DNA of 64,000 bases from positions 682,001-746,000 of the forward strand of contig WMKK01000006.1 of the NCBI GenBank assembly GCA_012295225.1. The letters run 5' to 3'. How positions within the stretch are numbered: position 1 is the stretch's first letter; every line of letters starts with the position of its first letter. The notes under the pieces were generated by a model, which was not told the DNA's origin, ran no database searches, and saw nothing but the letters and a program-made list of their open reading frames with translations. This document shows, in pieces, positions 8,117-18,011 of the stretch. Position numbers and translations under genes: made by a program. The DNA comes from Ostreococcus mediterraneus (taxonomy: Eukaryota; Chlorophyta; Mamiellophyceae; Mamiellales; Bathycoccaceae).

Positions 8117-10837
8117 CTACTTGTTCCGTTTCTCTGCGGATTCCAAAAGCTCAACAACCTCGGATACAAGACGTTGCGCAGATCTATTTGCAGCCATTGT
8201 AGGAATTATCAATTCGCGAAGAAGCTTTCTCTTGGAAATTCCTAACACTTCCGATTCCCAAGTAGAATTCGTCGAGCTCAAACTTAATGGTCCGATGAAT
8301 TCGTCACAAAGTTCACGAAGCTGAGCCTCGGCGCCAACAAACATGGTTCTAGGATCATCGCCACATTCGCTCGTCAAATGGCGCACATATGCGGCCAACC
8401 AAGACTTGTACTCAGCTTCAGACTTAAGAATAGAAGCACCGGCAACGAGAACTTCTAAGTGTCTACCCGTTTCTCGTTTAGGCTGCTGTCCACCTGATTG
8501 TAACAACGCCGCTGGTCCCATGTGCGCCGCTGCTCGAGCCGCCGAGATTTGTAGAGCTTGCACTTCGCCAAAACCAGAAGGTCCAGGCTGACGAAGTCGA
8601 GAAGTAAACTCAGACTTGAGGAAAGACTGATCTGCCACTCGCACCCAAGTTTGTAAATTCTTGTGAAACACGTAAGCATGGCCATTTGTGAAAGTCGCAA
8701 TCGGCGCACCACAGTTGGACAAGCGCACGTTTGACAATGCCACGCCGGAGCGAGTGGCGTTTCGAATCAAAGCGATGATGACCTCATTGAGCATACAAGA
8801 CTCCTTTCCTGGTGTGACATCCCACACCAGTAGGACTAGATTTGTAGTAACGATTAATAAAGTATGATCATCTTGTCCAGCGACCAAAAAGGCGGCACGG
8901 TTGGGCAACAACAACGACGGCAACGCGCGACGGCCAGACGGGGAATACAACTGTAACGTCCCATCTTCGAAAGCGACGGCGGCAAAATGTTTGTTGCCAC
9001 TGATGTGGGTCACTCGGCGTTCTACTTGATCTGTCCATTTCGACTTACCACCGCGCGAGCAAACCAATTCCGATCCGCGATCCGAGTTCTTTGCCTCAAT
9101 GAGCAGTGGCATTCTCTCCGCGCTATCTTCGTCTGCTTCCAAGTTTGGCGAAACAAGCTGCGTGTGAATTGTGTTCGGGATCGGTGCCGTCGGTAAGGTA
9201 CTAGGTTGAGGTGCCGACACCGTCGTAGAAGCCACTTGCTGTTCTCGTTGTGGAATTTGGCTAGGCATGGGTGGAGGCTGAGGCGCTTGCAATTGCGTGG
9301 GAGCCAGAGTCACACGTTTGGCTGCCGGTGCATCGAGTTGGCTTTCGAATCCACTTCCCCCATTTACAGCAGTTGGCTCTATTCTTCGCTTCAATCCGTC
9401 GGAACCGACAGGTTGCGGGTTTGTAGGCAAAGGCTGGAGCTGTACGCGTTGCGCCGCAACAGGCGTGCCCGCCGTCGGACCCGCAGCGGCCACTGGAACG
9501 ATTCGTCGCCGACCATCATTACTAACGGTTTCGCGCTGCGCCAGGATTGTCGTAGCGCCTGATTGCGTGCCATTGCTACTTCGAATTGGAGCTTGCTTGA
9601 CGGGTTGAATTCGTTTCGGCGCCGGGGGTGTCGTCTTGACATTCAGCGGCATTGCATCTAGATCTTTCGGCGCTTCAAACCCCAATAATGAAGGATCTTC
9701 CAAAATTGGCGCGCGGCTTTTGCGAATATCACCATATGTTTCAGACAAGAATGACTCTGCAGCGGCCGCATCCAACTTTTCTCCAATTTCTGACGCTTCA
9801 AATTTGAAACTACACAACGTTCCATCGGTACTGCATGCGAGCAACGTGTAGCCGTCTGGTGTCCAGCACAAATCAACAACAGACTGAGCAAAACATTTTC
9901 GGACAATGCACACTGGTTTTGGTCTATTTGTAGTCCAAATCGTAAGCTTGCAATCTTGTGAACCACACGCAATGACGGTGTGCACTTTGTCCTTCTTTTC
10001 ATCAGTGAATAACACGGGAGAGAAACGAACCGCCACGACTGGGCCTTTGTGTCCAACGAAATCAAAGTTGCTTTCCCACGTACTGCGTTCCAAAACCGAT
10101 GCAGTGTGCGAAGGTTTCTTGTACGAGTTGCACGTTGTCACGGCTTTACCATCCGGACTCCAGCACAGGCGCATGGAAAACGTCGCCCCCATCGACGCCT
10201 TGTATGGCTCCTTTACCTTTGCCACTTGCGTCCAGTCATCGGTTCTCCAGATGATGCACGTCTTGTCATCGCTTTGAGTGGCCAAAAACTTTCCAATAGG
10301 ATCCCACGCCACACCCTTGACGAAACTCGTGTGCCCTCGAAGCGTCGTAATCATTGCCCCGCTGCGGCAATCCCAAATGATGACCAGGTTATCCAACGAA
10401 CACGACGCAAGCATGGAATCATCCGGTGACCACGCGATATCGATCACATCCGAAGAATGCCCACGATACTTGCCCGCGATGGACCAATTCTCCACATTCG
10501 GCGCATCAGTCGACCCAAACGCGCTCTTCCCCGGTCCATCGCTCAACGCGTACACCAACACATTCGTATCCGTCGATCCGCTCGCCAAGAACCTCCCATT
10601 CTTCGAAAACCTCACGCAATTCACCGGTCCAAAGTGATCACTCAGCGTCGCCAAGCACTTCGGTGCGTCCTCATCCGCTTCAAGCTCGCGGTCGAGCACC
10701 GGCGCCAGCGCCCAGACTTTGACTTTCTGATCGCCCCCGGCGGTGGCAAATCGCTCGCCATCGGGCGCGCAATCCACGGAGAATATCGGCGCCGTTCCAT
10801 CGTGCGCGACGAACTCGGGTTTATACACCTGCACCAT
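8117..10837 (-). CDS. HIRA: HIRA histone chaperone (H3.3 deposition)
   Basis: 906-aa WD40 protein of the HIRA complex, which deposits H3.3-H4 independently of replication. Seven WD repeats span about 1-350 (GHSSDVIDIAWSPDD, GHTSFVKGVAWDP, SWSPDG-type units). A B-domain motif, AQRETVSNDGRRRIVPVAA at about 433-451, matches the ASF1-binding B domain of HIRA. A second, similar motif, GSDGLKRRIEPTAV, follows at about 478-491. The C-terminal Hira domain covers about 590-890, with LLLPNRAAFLVAGQDDHTLL-type strands and an R/K-rich end. ATG at 10837 is unambiguous. It converges on BRM with 83 bp between stops and diverges from mini-RNase III. Confidence 0.95.
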   Translation of the reverse strand: MVQVYKPEFVAHDGTAPIFSVDCAPDGERFATAGGDQKVKVWALAPVLDRELEADEDAPKCLATLSDHFGPVNCVRFSKNGRFLASGSTDTNVLVYALSDGPGKSAFGSTDAPNVENWSIAGKYRGHSSDVIDIAWSPDDSMLASCSLDNLVIIWDCRSGAMITTLRGHTSFVKGVAWDPIGKFLATQSDDKTCIIWRTDDWTQVAKVKEPYKASMGATFSMRLCWSPDGKAVTTCNSYKKPSHTASVLERSTWESNFDFVGHKGPVVAVRFSPVLFTDEKKDKVHTVIACGSQDCKLTIWTTNRPKPVCIVRKCFAQSVVDLCWTPDGYTLLACSTDGTLCSFKFEASEIGEKLDAAAAESFLSETYGDIRKSRAPILEDPSLLGFEAPKDLDAMPLNVKTTPPAPKRIQPVKQAPIRSSNGTQSGATTILAQRETVSNDGRRRIVPVAAAGPTAGTPVAAQRVQLQPLPTNPQPVGSDGLKRRIEPTAVNGGSGFESQLDAPAAKRVTLAPTQLQAPQPPPMPSQIPQREQQVASTTVSAPQPSTLPTAPIPNTIHTQLVSPNLEADEDSAERMPLLIEAKNSDRGSELVCSRGGKSKWTDQVERRVTHISGNKHFAAVAFEDGTLQLYSPSGRRALPSLLLPNRAAFLVAGQDDHTLLIVTTNLVLLVWDVTPGKESCMLNEVIIALIRNATRSGVALSNVRLSNCGAPIATFTNGHAYVFHKNLQTWVRVADQSFLKSEFTSRLRQPGPSGFGEVQALQISAARAAAHMGPAALLQSGGQQPKRETGRHLEVLVAGASILKSEAEYKSWLAAYVRHLTSECGDDPRTMFVGAEAQLRELCDEFIGPLSLSSTNSTWESEVLGISKRKLLRELIIPTMAANRSAQRLVSEVVELLESAEKRNK

Positions 10838-11047
10838 CGCCGACGTCCCGTCGCGAGGCGTCGCGTCGCGCTATGCGTGCGCGCGGCGCGCGCGGCGCGC
10901 TCGACAGCCGGTTCAAATTTTTGAAAACTCGGTCGGGTGTGTGTACCCTGGTACATACAAGTGCAACTACGGTCGATGTGTACCCATGGGTCCCGGTCCC
11001 GACGCCGACGCGTGGCGACGCCGCCGCGCGCGCCAGTACCTCGCCGC

Positions 11048-11838
11048 ATGGCGACCGCGACGCACGTCGCGCGATGCGCGCGCGCGACCGTCGCGCCCGT
11101 CGCGAGGCGCGCGACGACGACGAGGCGGAGGGTGCGCCGAGGCGGAGGCGAATGGTGTGGGCGGCGGTTGGGTGGCGCGCGCGTGGCGGCGGCGAAGTGG
11201 TTGGATGACGACGACGTGGATGGGGAGTACGTTCCGCGACTAGGTGCGTGTGTGTTGTTGTAATTCGTGCGTTCGTTGTCGCTCGCGCGCGCGTGCGCGT
11301 GTGTGTGTTGGTGGTGTCGCATTGACTGACGCGCGCGGCAGACGTTTTAGAGCGCGTCGCCGACGGCGCGCGGGCGACGTCGTCCACGCCGTGGACGCCG
11401 GATATTATTGATATTGGTACGAAGACGCCCAGACAATGGAGTCCAATCGCGTTGGCGTTTTTAGGCGATGCGGTGTGGGAGTTGTATACGCGAGCGTGGT
11501 TGTTCAATCCGCCGACGAAACCGCTCGACTATGACTTGAAGACGAAGAGGCTCGCGCGCGCCGAAGCGCAGGATTTCATTCTACGCGCCTTGGTCGATGG
11601 CGATGCGCTGAGTGAAGAAGAATTAAGCGTCGTGAAATGGGGACGGAACGCGGCGTATGGGAACGTGCCCACGAGACTTCGTGGTAAAGGTAAAGGCGGA
11701 CACGGAACGTACCGCAACGCGAGCGCGTTGGAGTGCTTGATAGGTTATATCTACGTCGCCGACCGCGCGCGGTTAGAAGAACTCTGGGCCACAGTCGTGC
11801 GCGATGATATTCTAGTCAAGGCACTCGAGCTCGAGTGA
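11048..11838 (+). CDS. Mini-ribonuclease III-like protein, plastid (two exons)
   Basis: Exons 11048-11243 and 11342-11838, joined in phase 1, give 230 aa. Exon 1 encodes an Ala/Arg/Thr-rich presequence starting MATATHVARCARATVAP. Exon 2 carries the single RNase III domain of bacterial MrnC and plant RNC3/RNC4: LAFLGDAVWELY (catalytic Asp), EELSVVKWGRNA, and NASALECLIGYIY (catalytic Glu). No double-stranded RNA-binding domain is present, as in the family. The role is inferred to be plastid 23S rRNA and intron RNA maturation. The 98-nt intron has donor GTGCGT, branch-like ACTGAC and acceptor GGCAG. Exon 2 alone has no ATG, which supports the splice model. Confidence 0.82.
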
Positions 11839-11934
11839 GGAGAGTTTGTGTGCAATTCGTAGTACATGTGTATTTTCATCCAGTGCTAATTCTAAAGAGG
11901 ACGACCCGCGCCTGAAATCTAGAAATCTATCCCG

Positions 11935-12201
11935 TCACCGTCGTCGTCCGAGATAATTCATGTATAAATTCACCAATGATAGACCCGCAAACACACCGTA
12001 AAGCGCCGCGGCGCTGGCTAAATTCTCACTCGCAAGAGCGTGCGTCATCCCGGGCGCTTTCCAATCCTCACCCAAGTAGGCGTACTCTTTGCGAAACAAT
12101 CGACTGAGTGCGGCGCAGACCACCACCCCGAACGTCGATAAACCGAAGCAACACGTCCCGCACAATGGACTCTTCAATATACCCACCACCGTGCTCGCCA
12201 T
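11935..12201 (-). CDS. Small two-helix membrane protein, RNASEK-like
   Basis: 88 aa with two hydrophobic segments (about 12-30 and 62-82) and a Cys cluster CGTCCFGLSTFGVV in the first helix. Size, topology and the 'CG..LS..GV' pattern resemble ribonuclease kappa (RNASEK), a V-ATPase-associated endomembrane protein; the similarity is modest. The frame is open upstream but ATG 12201 (MASTVVGILKSP) gives the usual N-terminus. It diverges from the SPT20-domain gene, with 165 bp between starts. It could instead be an unrelated small membrane protein. Confidence 0.55.
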   Translation of the reverse strand: MASTVVGILKSPLCGTCCFGLSTFGVVVCAALSRLFRKEYAYLGEDWKAPGMTHALASENLASAAALYGVFAGLSLVNLYMNYLGRRR

Positions 12202-12366
12202 GGTGCCGATAAATGCGCGGCGGAGCGCGGAGCAGTGCCGCCCACATGCGCGTCCGTGTGCGAGGACACCAACAACTTCGTGCACGGACGCAGTACGCGA
12301 CGCGCGCGAAACCGCGCGACACCTAAAGACGCGGCGATTGATACGGTCGTCACTATCGCTGTCGCC

Positions 12367-12996
12367 ATGGATCGCGCGAACGCATCGACAGAGGCGTCGA
12401 CGTCGTCGCGCGCGTTGGCGCACTTAGTGGGACACTTACGAGACCACGAACGCGCAAAAGCCTTGGTGTCGCTCGATGAGATGCTGCGTGCGAATGAGAA
12501 CCAAACGCTGCCGATAAGCTTTGCGTTAATAATGCTACCACGAGGATTCGTGATACGGCGCGTGCCGGCATGGGAAGGAGCGGATGCGCGCGCACCGAGC
12601 TCGTGCGGTGTCGCCGCAGAGGCGCTGAAAACAGTCACACACGCGTATGACGCGCGATGGCACGAGTTATTAGAAGAAATATCACAAGGTTTGTTACCTC
12701 GCGAGGCACTCGCACGCGTACCATTGACATACGTCAATGGATGCGCATTGGCAGAGGTTTGGGACTATCGGCGGTGCGCGCCGCGCGGCTTACCAGATAT
12801 TCACATTGCGGTTTTAAAACCAACCTCCGCGACGATATCACGAGATGCAGAGATAGAGGCTCAAGAACTAGACCAAAAGTTGCCACTTGGAGACACAGAT
12901 GCCGAGCGTACGCGTCGTTTCGCGTTAGAAGGTGCATTATTAGCCATTACAGCCAAGCCGCTGCGGCTCGCCACTCCCATTCGCACTCCGGATTGA
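12367..12996 (+). CDS. SPT20-domain protein (SAGA subunit candidate)
   Basis: 209 aa. The core matches the Spt20 domain of the SAGA coactivator: a segment LLEEISQGLLPREALARVP, then YVNGCALAEVWDYR, equivalent to the 'P-Y-x-GC-x-V-E-V-x-D-x-R' signature of fungal and plant SPT20, followed by IHIAVLKPTSATI and an 'A-E-A-x-L-x-x-T-x-P-L' segment. Fungal and plant SPT20 are several hundred residues longer, with Gln-rich tails; this one is little more than the domain. A nuclear transcription role follows from the family and is not shown otherwise. ATG 12367 was chosen; the frame is open upstream. Confidence 0.62.
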   Translation: MDRANASTEASTSSRALAHLVGHLRDHERAKALVSLDEMLRANENQTLPISFALIMLPRGFVIRRVPAWEGADARAPSSCGVAAEALKTVTHAYDARWHELLEEISQGLLPREALARVPLTYVNGCALAEVWDYRRCAPRGLPDIHIAVLKPTSATISRDAEIEAQELDQKLPLGDTDAERTRRFALEGALLAITAKPLRLATPIRTPD

Positions 12997-13323
12997 TGCG
13001 GCATCAGCATCGATATCGCCGCGCTTTAGCATCGAATCATTGAGATTATTTGTATACGATTATTTGCAGTTCAAATGCCATATAGTCATTCCCTTGGCGT
13101 CGCGGCGCAGTGCTCACAGGGCTTTTCGCAAGCCGCGGCGCGAGAGGTCGATACCAAACACACAAAAAAATAGCCTCTCGAGCCGCGGGCTGCAACCACC
13201 GACGTCGGCATACCGCGCCGCGCGCATCGCCGCCACGCGCGTGCGCCGATAATTCTATAAGCATCCAAGCGTTGCGACACATCATGAACATTCGTGCGTG
13301 ATTATCGAACGTGTACGAACGCC
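12997..13323. other. Intergenic region between SPT20-domain gene and mosaic protein gene
   Basis: A 327-bp same-strand spacer containing the 3' end of the SPT20 gene and the promoter of the large secreted protein. It holds an A7 run near 13163. Short frames occur on both strands but none has supporting features. Confidence 0.3.
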
Positions 13324-16300
13324 ATGACGCGAAGCAACGGACGTTGGTGCGCGCCGATGGTGCGCGTGACTGTCACGCTCGTCGTCGTCGCGCTCGCGTA
13401 CTGTGCGCCCGGCGTGAGTGCTGAAGGAATATGGGGCCTCGACGAGGTGTATACTGGGATTGGTTACAATCCTTTGTTCCCGGATCAATCCTGTGGGCCT
13501 TCGCTGGATGGGAACGCGTTGCGAGAGTTTGGTTGCGTGCAGTACGTGCGCGACGTCGATTCGTACGGGACAGCGGGCAATCCTGGTTTCCCGCCGACGA
13601 AATGGGCGTATAAAGGAAAGTCGTTTGGTCCACCTTATAATAATGTGCTAGATACGGCACAGTGTACGTATTCGTTGACGTACGAGAGCGCGCTGTCGCT
13701 CGGGTTGGAACGATGCTTTTATGCACCAGATACTGGAGGAGTAAAGTCAACAGCGCTTCAGATGGAAACAGAAAATTTAGGTTGGACAAGCATTGGGTGG
13801 AAATTACCGCCAGGAGAATGGAAAGATAAGCTACCCGATTATGTGGTGACACAATATGCGATCCCACCTCTTCGTTTGGGATTTGAGGAGGGGACGTTCT
13901 ACCCAAATTGGAAACTGTTGTCCAGTGGAATGCCAAATTTTGCAGTGATGAAGACATGCTTTTTAGAAGCGCATAGTGGGGAATATCAACTTTGTAGCGC
14001 ATATCCCACATCAAGGCGAGAGGATACGCATGGAGTACTCACGGTTCAAAGTATCTCATTTTCACTAGGCGCCGGAGTTTTAATGTTCGAGGGCAACGGC
14101 GGCAACGCAGACGTGGCGGATATTCCTCAAAATCCGTACGATATAGCTTCACATGGTAAAGGTGCTATGGGTGTGTCGCTGACACGAATTAGTGACGGGT
14201 ATCGAGTTTTGACAAAGACTATACGCTCTAGGAAATTTTGGGAGACGTATCAATGGACAGTCAAAGAGTTGGCACCTTATTATGGCGAGGTATTTAGATT
14301 AGAAATCTTTGACTATCGCGCTGGTTCTTTCGGCTGGATCGCAGTGGATTCGTTTGTCATTCCGCAGGCCCCCGTGGTCATCACGCAAGTCACGCCTGCG
14401 ATCGGGCCTCGTGCCGGAGGAACTCGAATCACAATCACTGGTGAAAATTTTGGAAGCTCAGTCGACGATAAGACAGCTTTTATTGGCGACAGCGAATGTT
14501 ACGACTTGCGGATGAGCTACGCACATTGTTCTAGTGACAATGATGTTTGTACAGGTGCTTTGAGTTGTACGGTACCAGCAGGTTCAGGGTCAGGTGTCAC
14601 AGTTGCTGTCGTGATTGGTGATCCCGATGTCGTACGCGCAGCTGGACCACAAGGTGGTTTCCAAGCTGGTTTCTGTGGCGATGAGTCGAGTGAACACCCA
14701 TACTCTGCCTGTGAAGTTGCCGCCGTCAATCCAATCATTGGAGCTCGTAAGCGTGGGTTTACGTATGCCGATCCGCCTACTGTAACGAGCACACCCATCA
14801 CGGTCGCAACACAAGATGCTCAATACGAGTACTATATTACCGCAACTGACCCGGATACGGATGACCTGCTCGTGTATAGCGAAGTCACATTACCAGTATT
14901 CTTGAAGTTCGATCCAAGTACTCGTCTACTCACGGGAACACCACTGCGTTCTGACGTACAATGTAGAAGTGATAACTGGGAGCCTGCTGAAGAGCGCTGC
15001 GCAGTTGGGGCAACTTACGACGTCGAACTGCAAGTCACCGATTCCGTTTACACAATTTCACACAGTTTCCAGATCACGGTCAAGGCAAACGAAACTTCGC
15101 GTCTAGTTGATAGATCTTTTCACTGGGAAAACGCGATTCAGATTTACGAAAAATATCAAAAAGTGATTGAGTTAGAGTCCGTTTCGCAAATTTCAGACGC
15201 ACTGGCGCGAAGAAATGTCTCCACTATTGTCAGCGCTATTGTTGGATTCAATTATAGAAATAACTTGAACGATCGCGACGCAACTATTCGCGATGCACTT
15301 ATTGCTATTGCAACAGCAAAGAACATTGATGAAGTTCAAGTCAATGCTGCTATTTCATACTTGAAAGCAAACGGGTTGGAGGACGTAAACCGTGACATGA
15401 TACAAGCACTCAAGGAAGAAGTTGACACATACAAGCGTTCACTCGCTCCTCGCGGTGCTTCATCACCAACCTTGCAGGGTGTGAATTGGAAAGGCTGGGA
15501 AAATTACTTCAAGGAGCTTGGTGCCTCTCAGAGTAAGGGTACTAAAGTATATACAAATGTAGCTTCTCTAACGGCTCCGCCAAGTGCGACGCACATGCTT
15601 GCCAGGGAAAAGGTAGTTGTCATTCAATTACCCACACCCTGTCGCACAGCGGGATCCACACTTGAAACAACGCATATACTATTGTGCGACTTTATTGGTA
15701 TTTCTGGAAATCATGAAGTTTGGCTCTCGTTCACGGACACAGGAGCGACATTAGAGGACGTCATTGTTACGCCGGAAGATTTTGAATATGCAGATCTCGT
15801 GCAAACGGCCCTGTACACACAAGATGTTCCCGGACTCATCAACGGTATATCGAGACGCATTATGTCACAATCGGCAAAATTGCAGCAAATATCGGCATTA
15901 AACGAATCTTACGCAGCCTGGTATGACTCATCAAGCTCTATTCTTATGGTGAATATCACTCTCAAAGGAACAAGCTCAAATGTTGTCCTTCAGCTTGACG
16001 CATCGTATCCATTTCCGGAGGCTGGTAAGTATGGCCTTCCAAACGTCACTGTAGTGAGCTGTGATTTGATAACTTATGATGTAGAAAATTCTCTTGCTCA
16101 GATCAGTAATACAATTACTGTCAATGGTGGTGATCTTGCTGCTAGACTCACCACTTTGGAGACTGAGCTTTCTACGTACGCGTCGCGATGCAAAAACTTG
16201 TGCAACAATCAAGGCCTATGCCAGGATAGTGTCATTCCTCCAGTATGTCAGTGTTTTAATGGCTATACTGGTGATGACTGCTCACAGGTAGAGTGTCCTA

Positions 16301-17742
16301 ACGATTGCAGTGGGAATGGCGCATGCGATTCTGCTCAAATATGCGTGCACCATCCTGAAACTGGTGAAACAGACTGCGCTGGCGGTACAGGGAAGTGCTC
16401 ATGCAATTATCCGTATTTTGGGAATGATTGTTCATTGACTTCGTGTCCAAAAAACTACATTGTCTTTGAAGGTAACACGACGCATCCCTTGGATATTACC
16501 CTCGGTACACAACCGATAATAGATAAGTATGCAGCACTCGGCCTTGACGTATACCAAGTCCAACTCAGTGCAACCAATGGTGATACGCCTCCACCATGGG
16601 CTATCGAAGGCGACGAAGTCAGTCAAGCAGATCTTGTTGGTGCTGCATATGTCATTTTCGCCAGTTCTGAGGATGGCGAAAAAGCCAGAGCGCAGGAACC
16701 TTTTTACAGAGATTCAATACCGAGTAGAGGCGTCGCGCTTCAAGCTCAATATTTTGCGCAAGAATATAGAAGTTTGACGAATCGAGAGGCGCAATTGTTG
16801 AATCTTTTCGGAAAGGCAAGCGCTGAGTGCAACGCCGCTGGTTCGTGCGCGTTTGAAACTGGAGAATGCTTTTGCGCAACGCAGTTCCATGGTGACGGCT
16901 GCGAATTTTTATACTGTGCGAATGACTGTTCAGGTCATGGTAAGTGTCAACCTCTCATTGGTGAATGCGTATGTGATGATCATTACGTTACGGACGAAAC
17001 CTACGGTTGTGCACTTGAAAATATGAACATGATTTCAACAACCTGCGTTGATGAAGCACTGGATCAATCGATCGATGACGATGGATTGCGCGTCTCTTCC
17101 CTCCATTCATCGTGCTTATTTGGCACGACGTTGGGCAGTCTTGTGTCCACCGTTCCGACGACGTTTGTGAAAAACATCGTCGGTAACGTATGCGTAGATT
17201 GCTCTGGGTACTCTGAGCAGTATAACGAAAATATCTATTTCTACGAAGATGAGCCGTGTACGAGTTCATTCGAGACAAGAAGTGCGCCAGACTGCGATAT
17301 TTCAAAGACATCCTTTGATAGCGTCGTTCGCGGTATCGGTATGATTCCCAATCCAACGACAGGATCGAGTGTTACATTTGACTTGGCTGCCATGCGATTG
17401 AAGAAGATGATTTTCTCGAGATTTTACGCCCGAGCAGGCATCGTGCGTGAATTTCATGGCCCAATAACCGCTGGTGGTTGCGGCGCGTGCACCATGGACA
17501 ACCCGCAGTGTGGCGCCTCATTTACCATCGCCCTCGACGGCGTTCAAGTATGGTCATCTATCATTATGAACGAGTACGACGGCATTTCTATCGACGTTTC
17601 CAACGCCGATACATTAACCCTCACCACGGCGAAATACAGAGCAAACTATTGGCGTTCAAACACCGCCTCTGGTCTTCCCGGACAAGACGTCCAAGCCGTC
17701 TGGTGTGATGGCGCCGCCTGGGCGGATGCTGAATTCAAATAG
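13324..17742 (+). CDS. Large secreted mosaic protein: galactose-binding-like, IPT/TIG, cadherin-like, EGF-like and NPCBM-like modules
   Basis: 1472 aa. A signal peptide (hydrophobic VTVTLVVVALAYCAPGVSA) is followed by a Cys-containing N-terminal region. Next comes a jelly-roll-like unit at about 177-345, recognised by a 'FEEGTFYPNWKL...GWIAVDSF' framework. An IPT/TIG fold lies at about 349-435 (ITQVTPAIGPRAGGTRITITG). A cadherin/He-PIG-like unit follows at 482-589 (TATDPDTDDLLVYS, LTGTP). A mostly helical stretch spans 595-720. Two clusters of EGF-like Cys motifs are at about 955-1045 and 1172-1229 (CxCxxGYTGDDC, CSGHGKC). A C-terminal NPCBM-like module is at about 1316-1472. No transmembrane anchor is visible. 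It is likely an extracellular or cell-surface adhesion or glycan-binding protein; this is inference. GTG 13294 was rejected as start. Confidence 0.8.
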   Translation: MTRSNGRWCAPMVRVTVTLVVVALAYCAPGVSAEGIWGLDEVYTGIGYNPLFPDQSCGPSLDGNALREFGCVQYVRDVDSYGTAGNPGFPPTKWAYKGKSFGPPYNNVLDTAQCTYSLTYESALSLGLERCFYAPDTGGVKSTALQMETENLGWTSIGWKLPPGEWKDKLPDYVVTQYAIPPLRLGFEEGTFYPNWKLLSSGMPNFAVMKTCFLEAHSGEYQLCSAYPTSRREDTHGVLTVQSISFSLGAGVLMFEGNGGNADVADIPQNPYDIASHGKGAMGVSLTRISDGYRVLTKTIRSRKFWETYQWTVKELAPYYGEVFRLEIFDYRAGSFGWIAVDSFVIPQAPVVITQVTPAIGPRAGGTRITITGENFGSSVDDKTAFIGDSECYDLRMSYAHCSSDNDVCTGALSCTVPAGSGSGVTVAVVIGDPDVVRAAGPQGGFQAGFCGDESSEHPYSACEVAAVNPIIGARKRGFTYADPPTVTSTPITVATQDAQYEYYITATDPDTDDLLVYSEVTLPVFLKFDPSTRLLTGTPLRSDVQCRSDNWEPAEERCAVGATYDVELQVTDSVYTISHSFQITVKANETSRLVDRSFHWENAIQIYEKYQKVIELESVSQISDALARRNVSTIVSAIVGFNYRNNLNDRDATIRDALIAIATAKNIDEVQVNAAISYLKANGLEDVNRDMIQALKEEVDTYKRSLAPRGASSPTLQGVNWKGWENYFKELGASQSKGTKVYTNVASLTAPPSATHMLAREKVVVIQLPTPCRTAGSTLETTHILLCDFIGISGNHEVWLSFTDTGATLEDVIVTPEDFEYADLVQTALYTQDVPGLINGISRRIMSQSAKLQQISALNESYAAWYDSSSSILMVNITLKGTSSNVVLQLDASYPFPEAGKYGLPNVTVVSCDLITYDVENSLAQISNTITVNGGDLAARLTTLETELSTYASRCKNLCNNQGLCQDSVIPPVCQCFNGYTGDDCSQVECPNDCSGNGACDSAQICVHHPETGETDCAGGTGKCSCNYPYFGNDCSLTSCPKNYIVFEGNTTHPLDITLGTQPIIDKYAALGLDVYQVQLSATNGDTPPPWAIEGDEVSQADLVGAAYVIFASSEDGEKARAQEPFYRDSIPSRGVALQAQYFAQEYRSLTNREAQLLNLFGKASAECNAAGSCAFETGECFCATQFHGDGCEFLYCANDCSGHGKCQPLIGECVCDDHYVTDETYGCALENMNMISTTCVDEALDQSIDDDGLRVSSLHSSCLFGTTLGSLVSTVPTTFVKNIVGNVCVDCSGYSEQYNENIYFYEDEPCTSSFETRSAPDCDISKTSFDSVVRGIGMIPNPTTGSSVTFDLAAMRLKKMIFSRFYARAGIVREFHGPITAGGCGACTMDNPQCGASFTIALDGVQVWSSIIMNEYDGISIDVSNADTLTLTTAKYRANYWRSNTASGLPGQDVQAVWCDGAAWADAEFK

Positions 17743-18011
17743 TCAACCAGCACTGGTAAAATATCCTTGTAATCATATATATAGTTATTGCGAACATGTA
17801 TCATGCTATTCATCGTCACTAAATACCTTCATCCACATTTGTCATCGCCGCGACGATGACCGCTTTTCCCACATGTCACTCGTTTTCCCACAGGCGGCGG
17901 CTGAGACGGACCGCGCGCGTCGCAGCCCGCACACGACGACGTCGACGACGGGCGAAACGCCACTCGGTCGTGACGCGCAGAACAAACGCAGGGCAAAACA
18001 CACGTGTAGAC

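Noticed and set aside
10642-11507. Two long minus-strand frames (226 and 228 codons) over the HIRA/mini-RNase III promoter
   Set aside because: Arg/Thr/His/Ala-rich with no family signal; they lie opposite a spliced gene with correct phase and opposite HIRA's start region.
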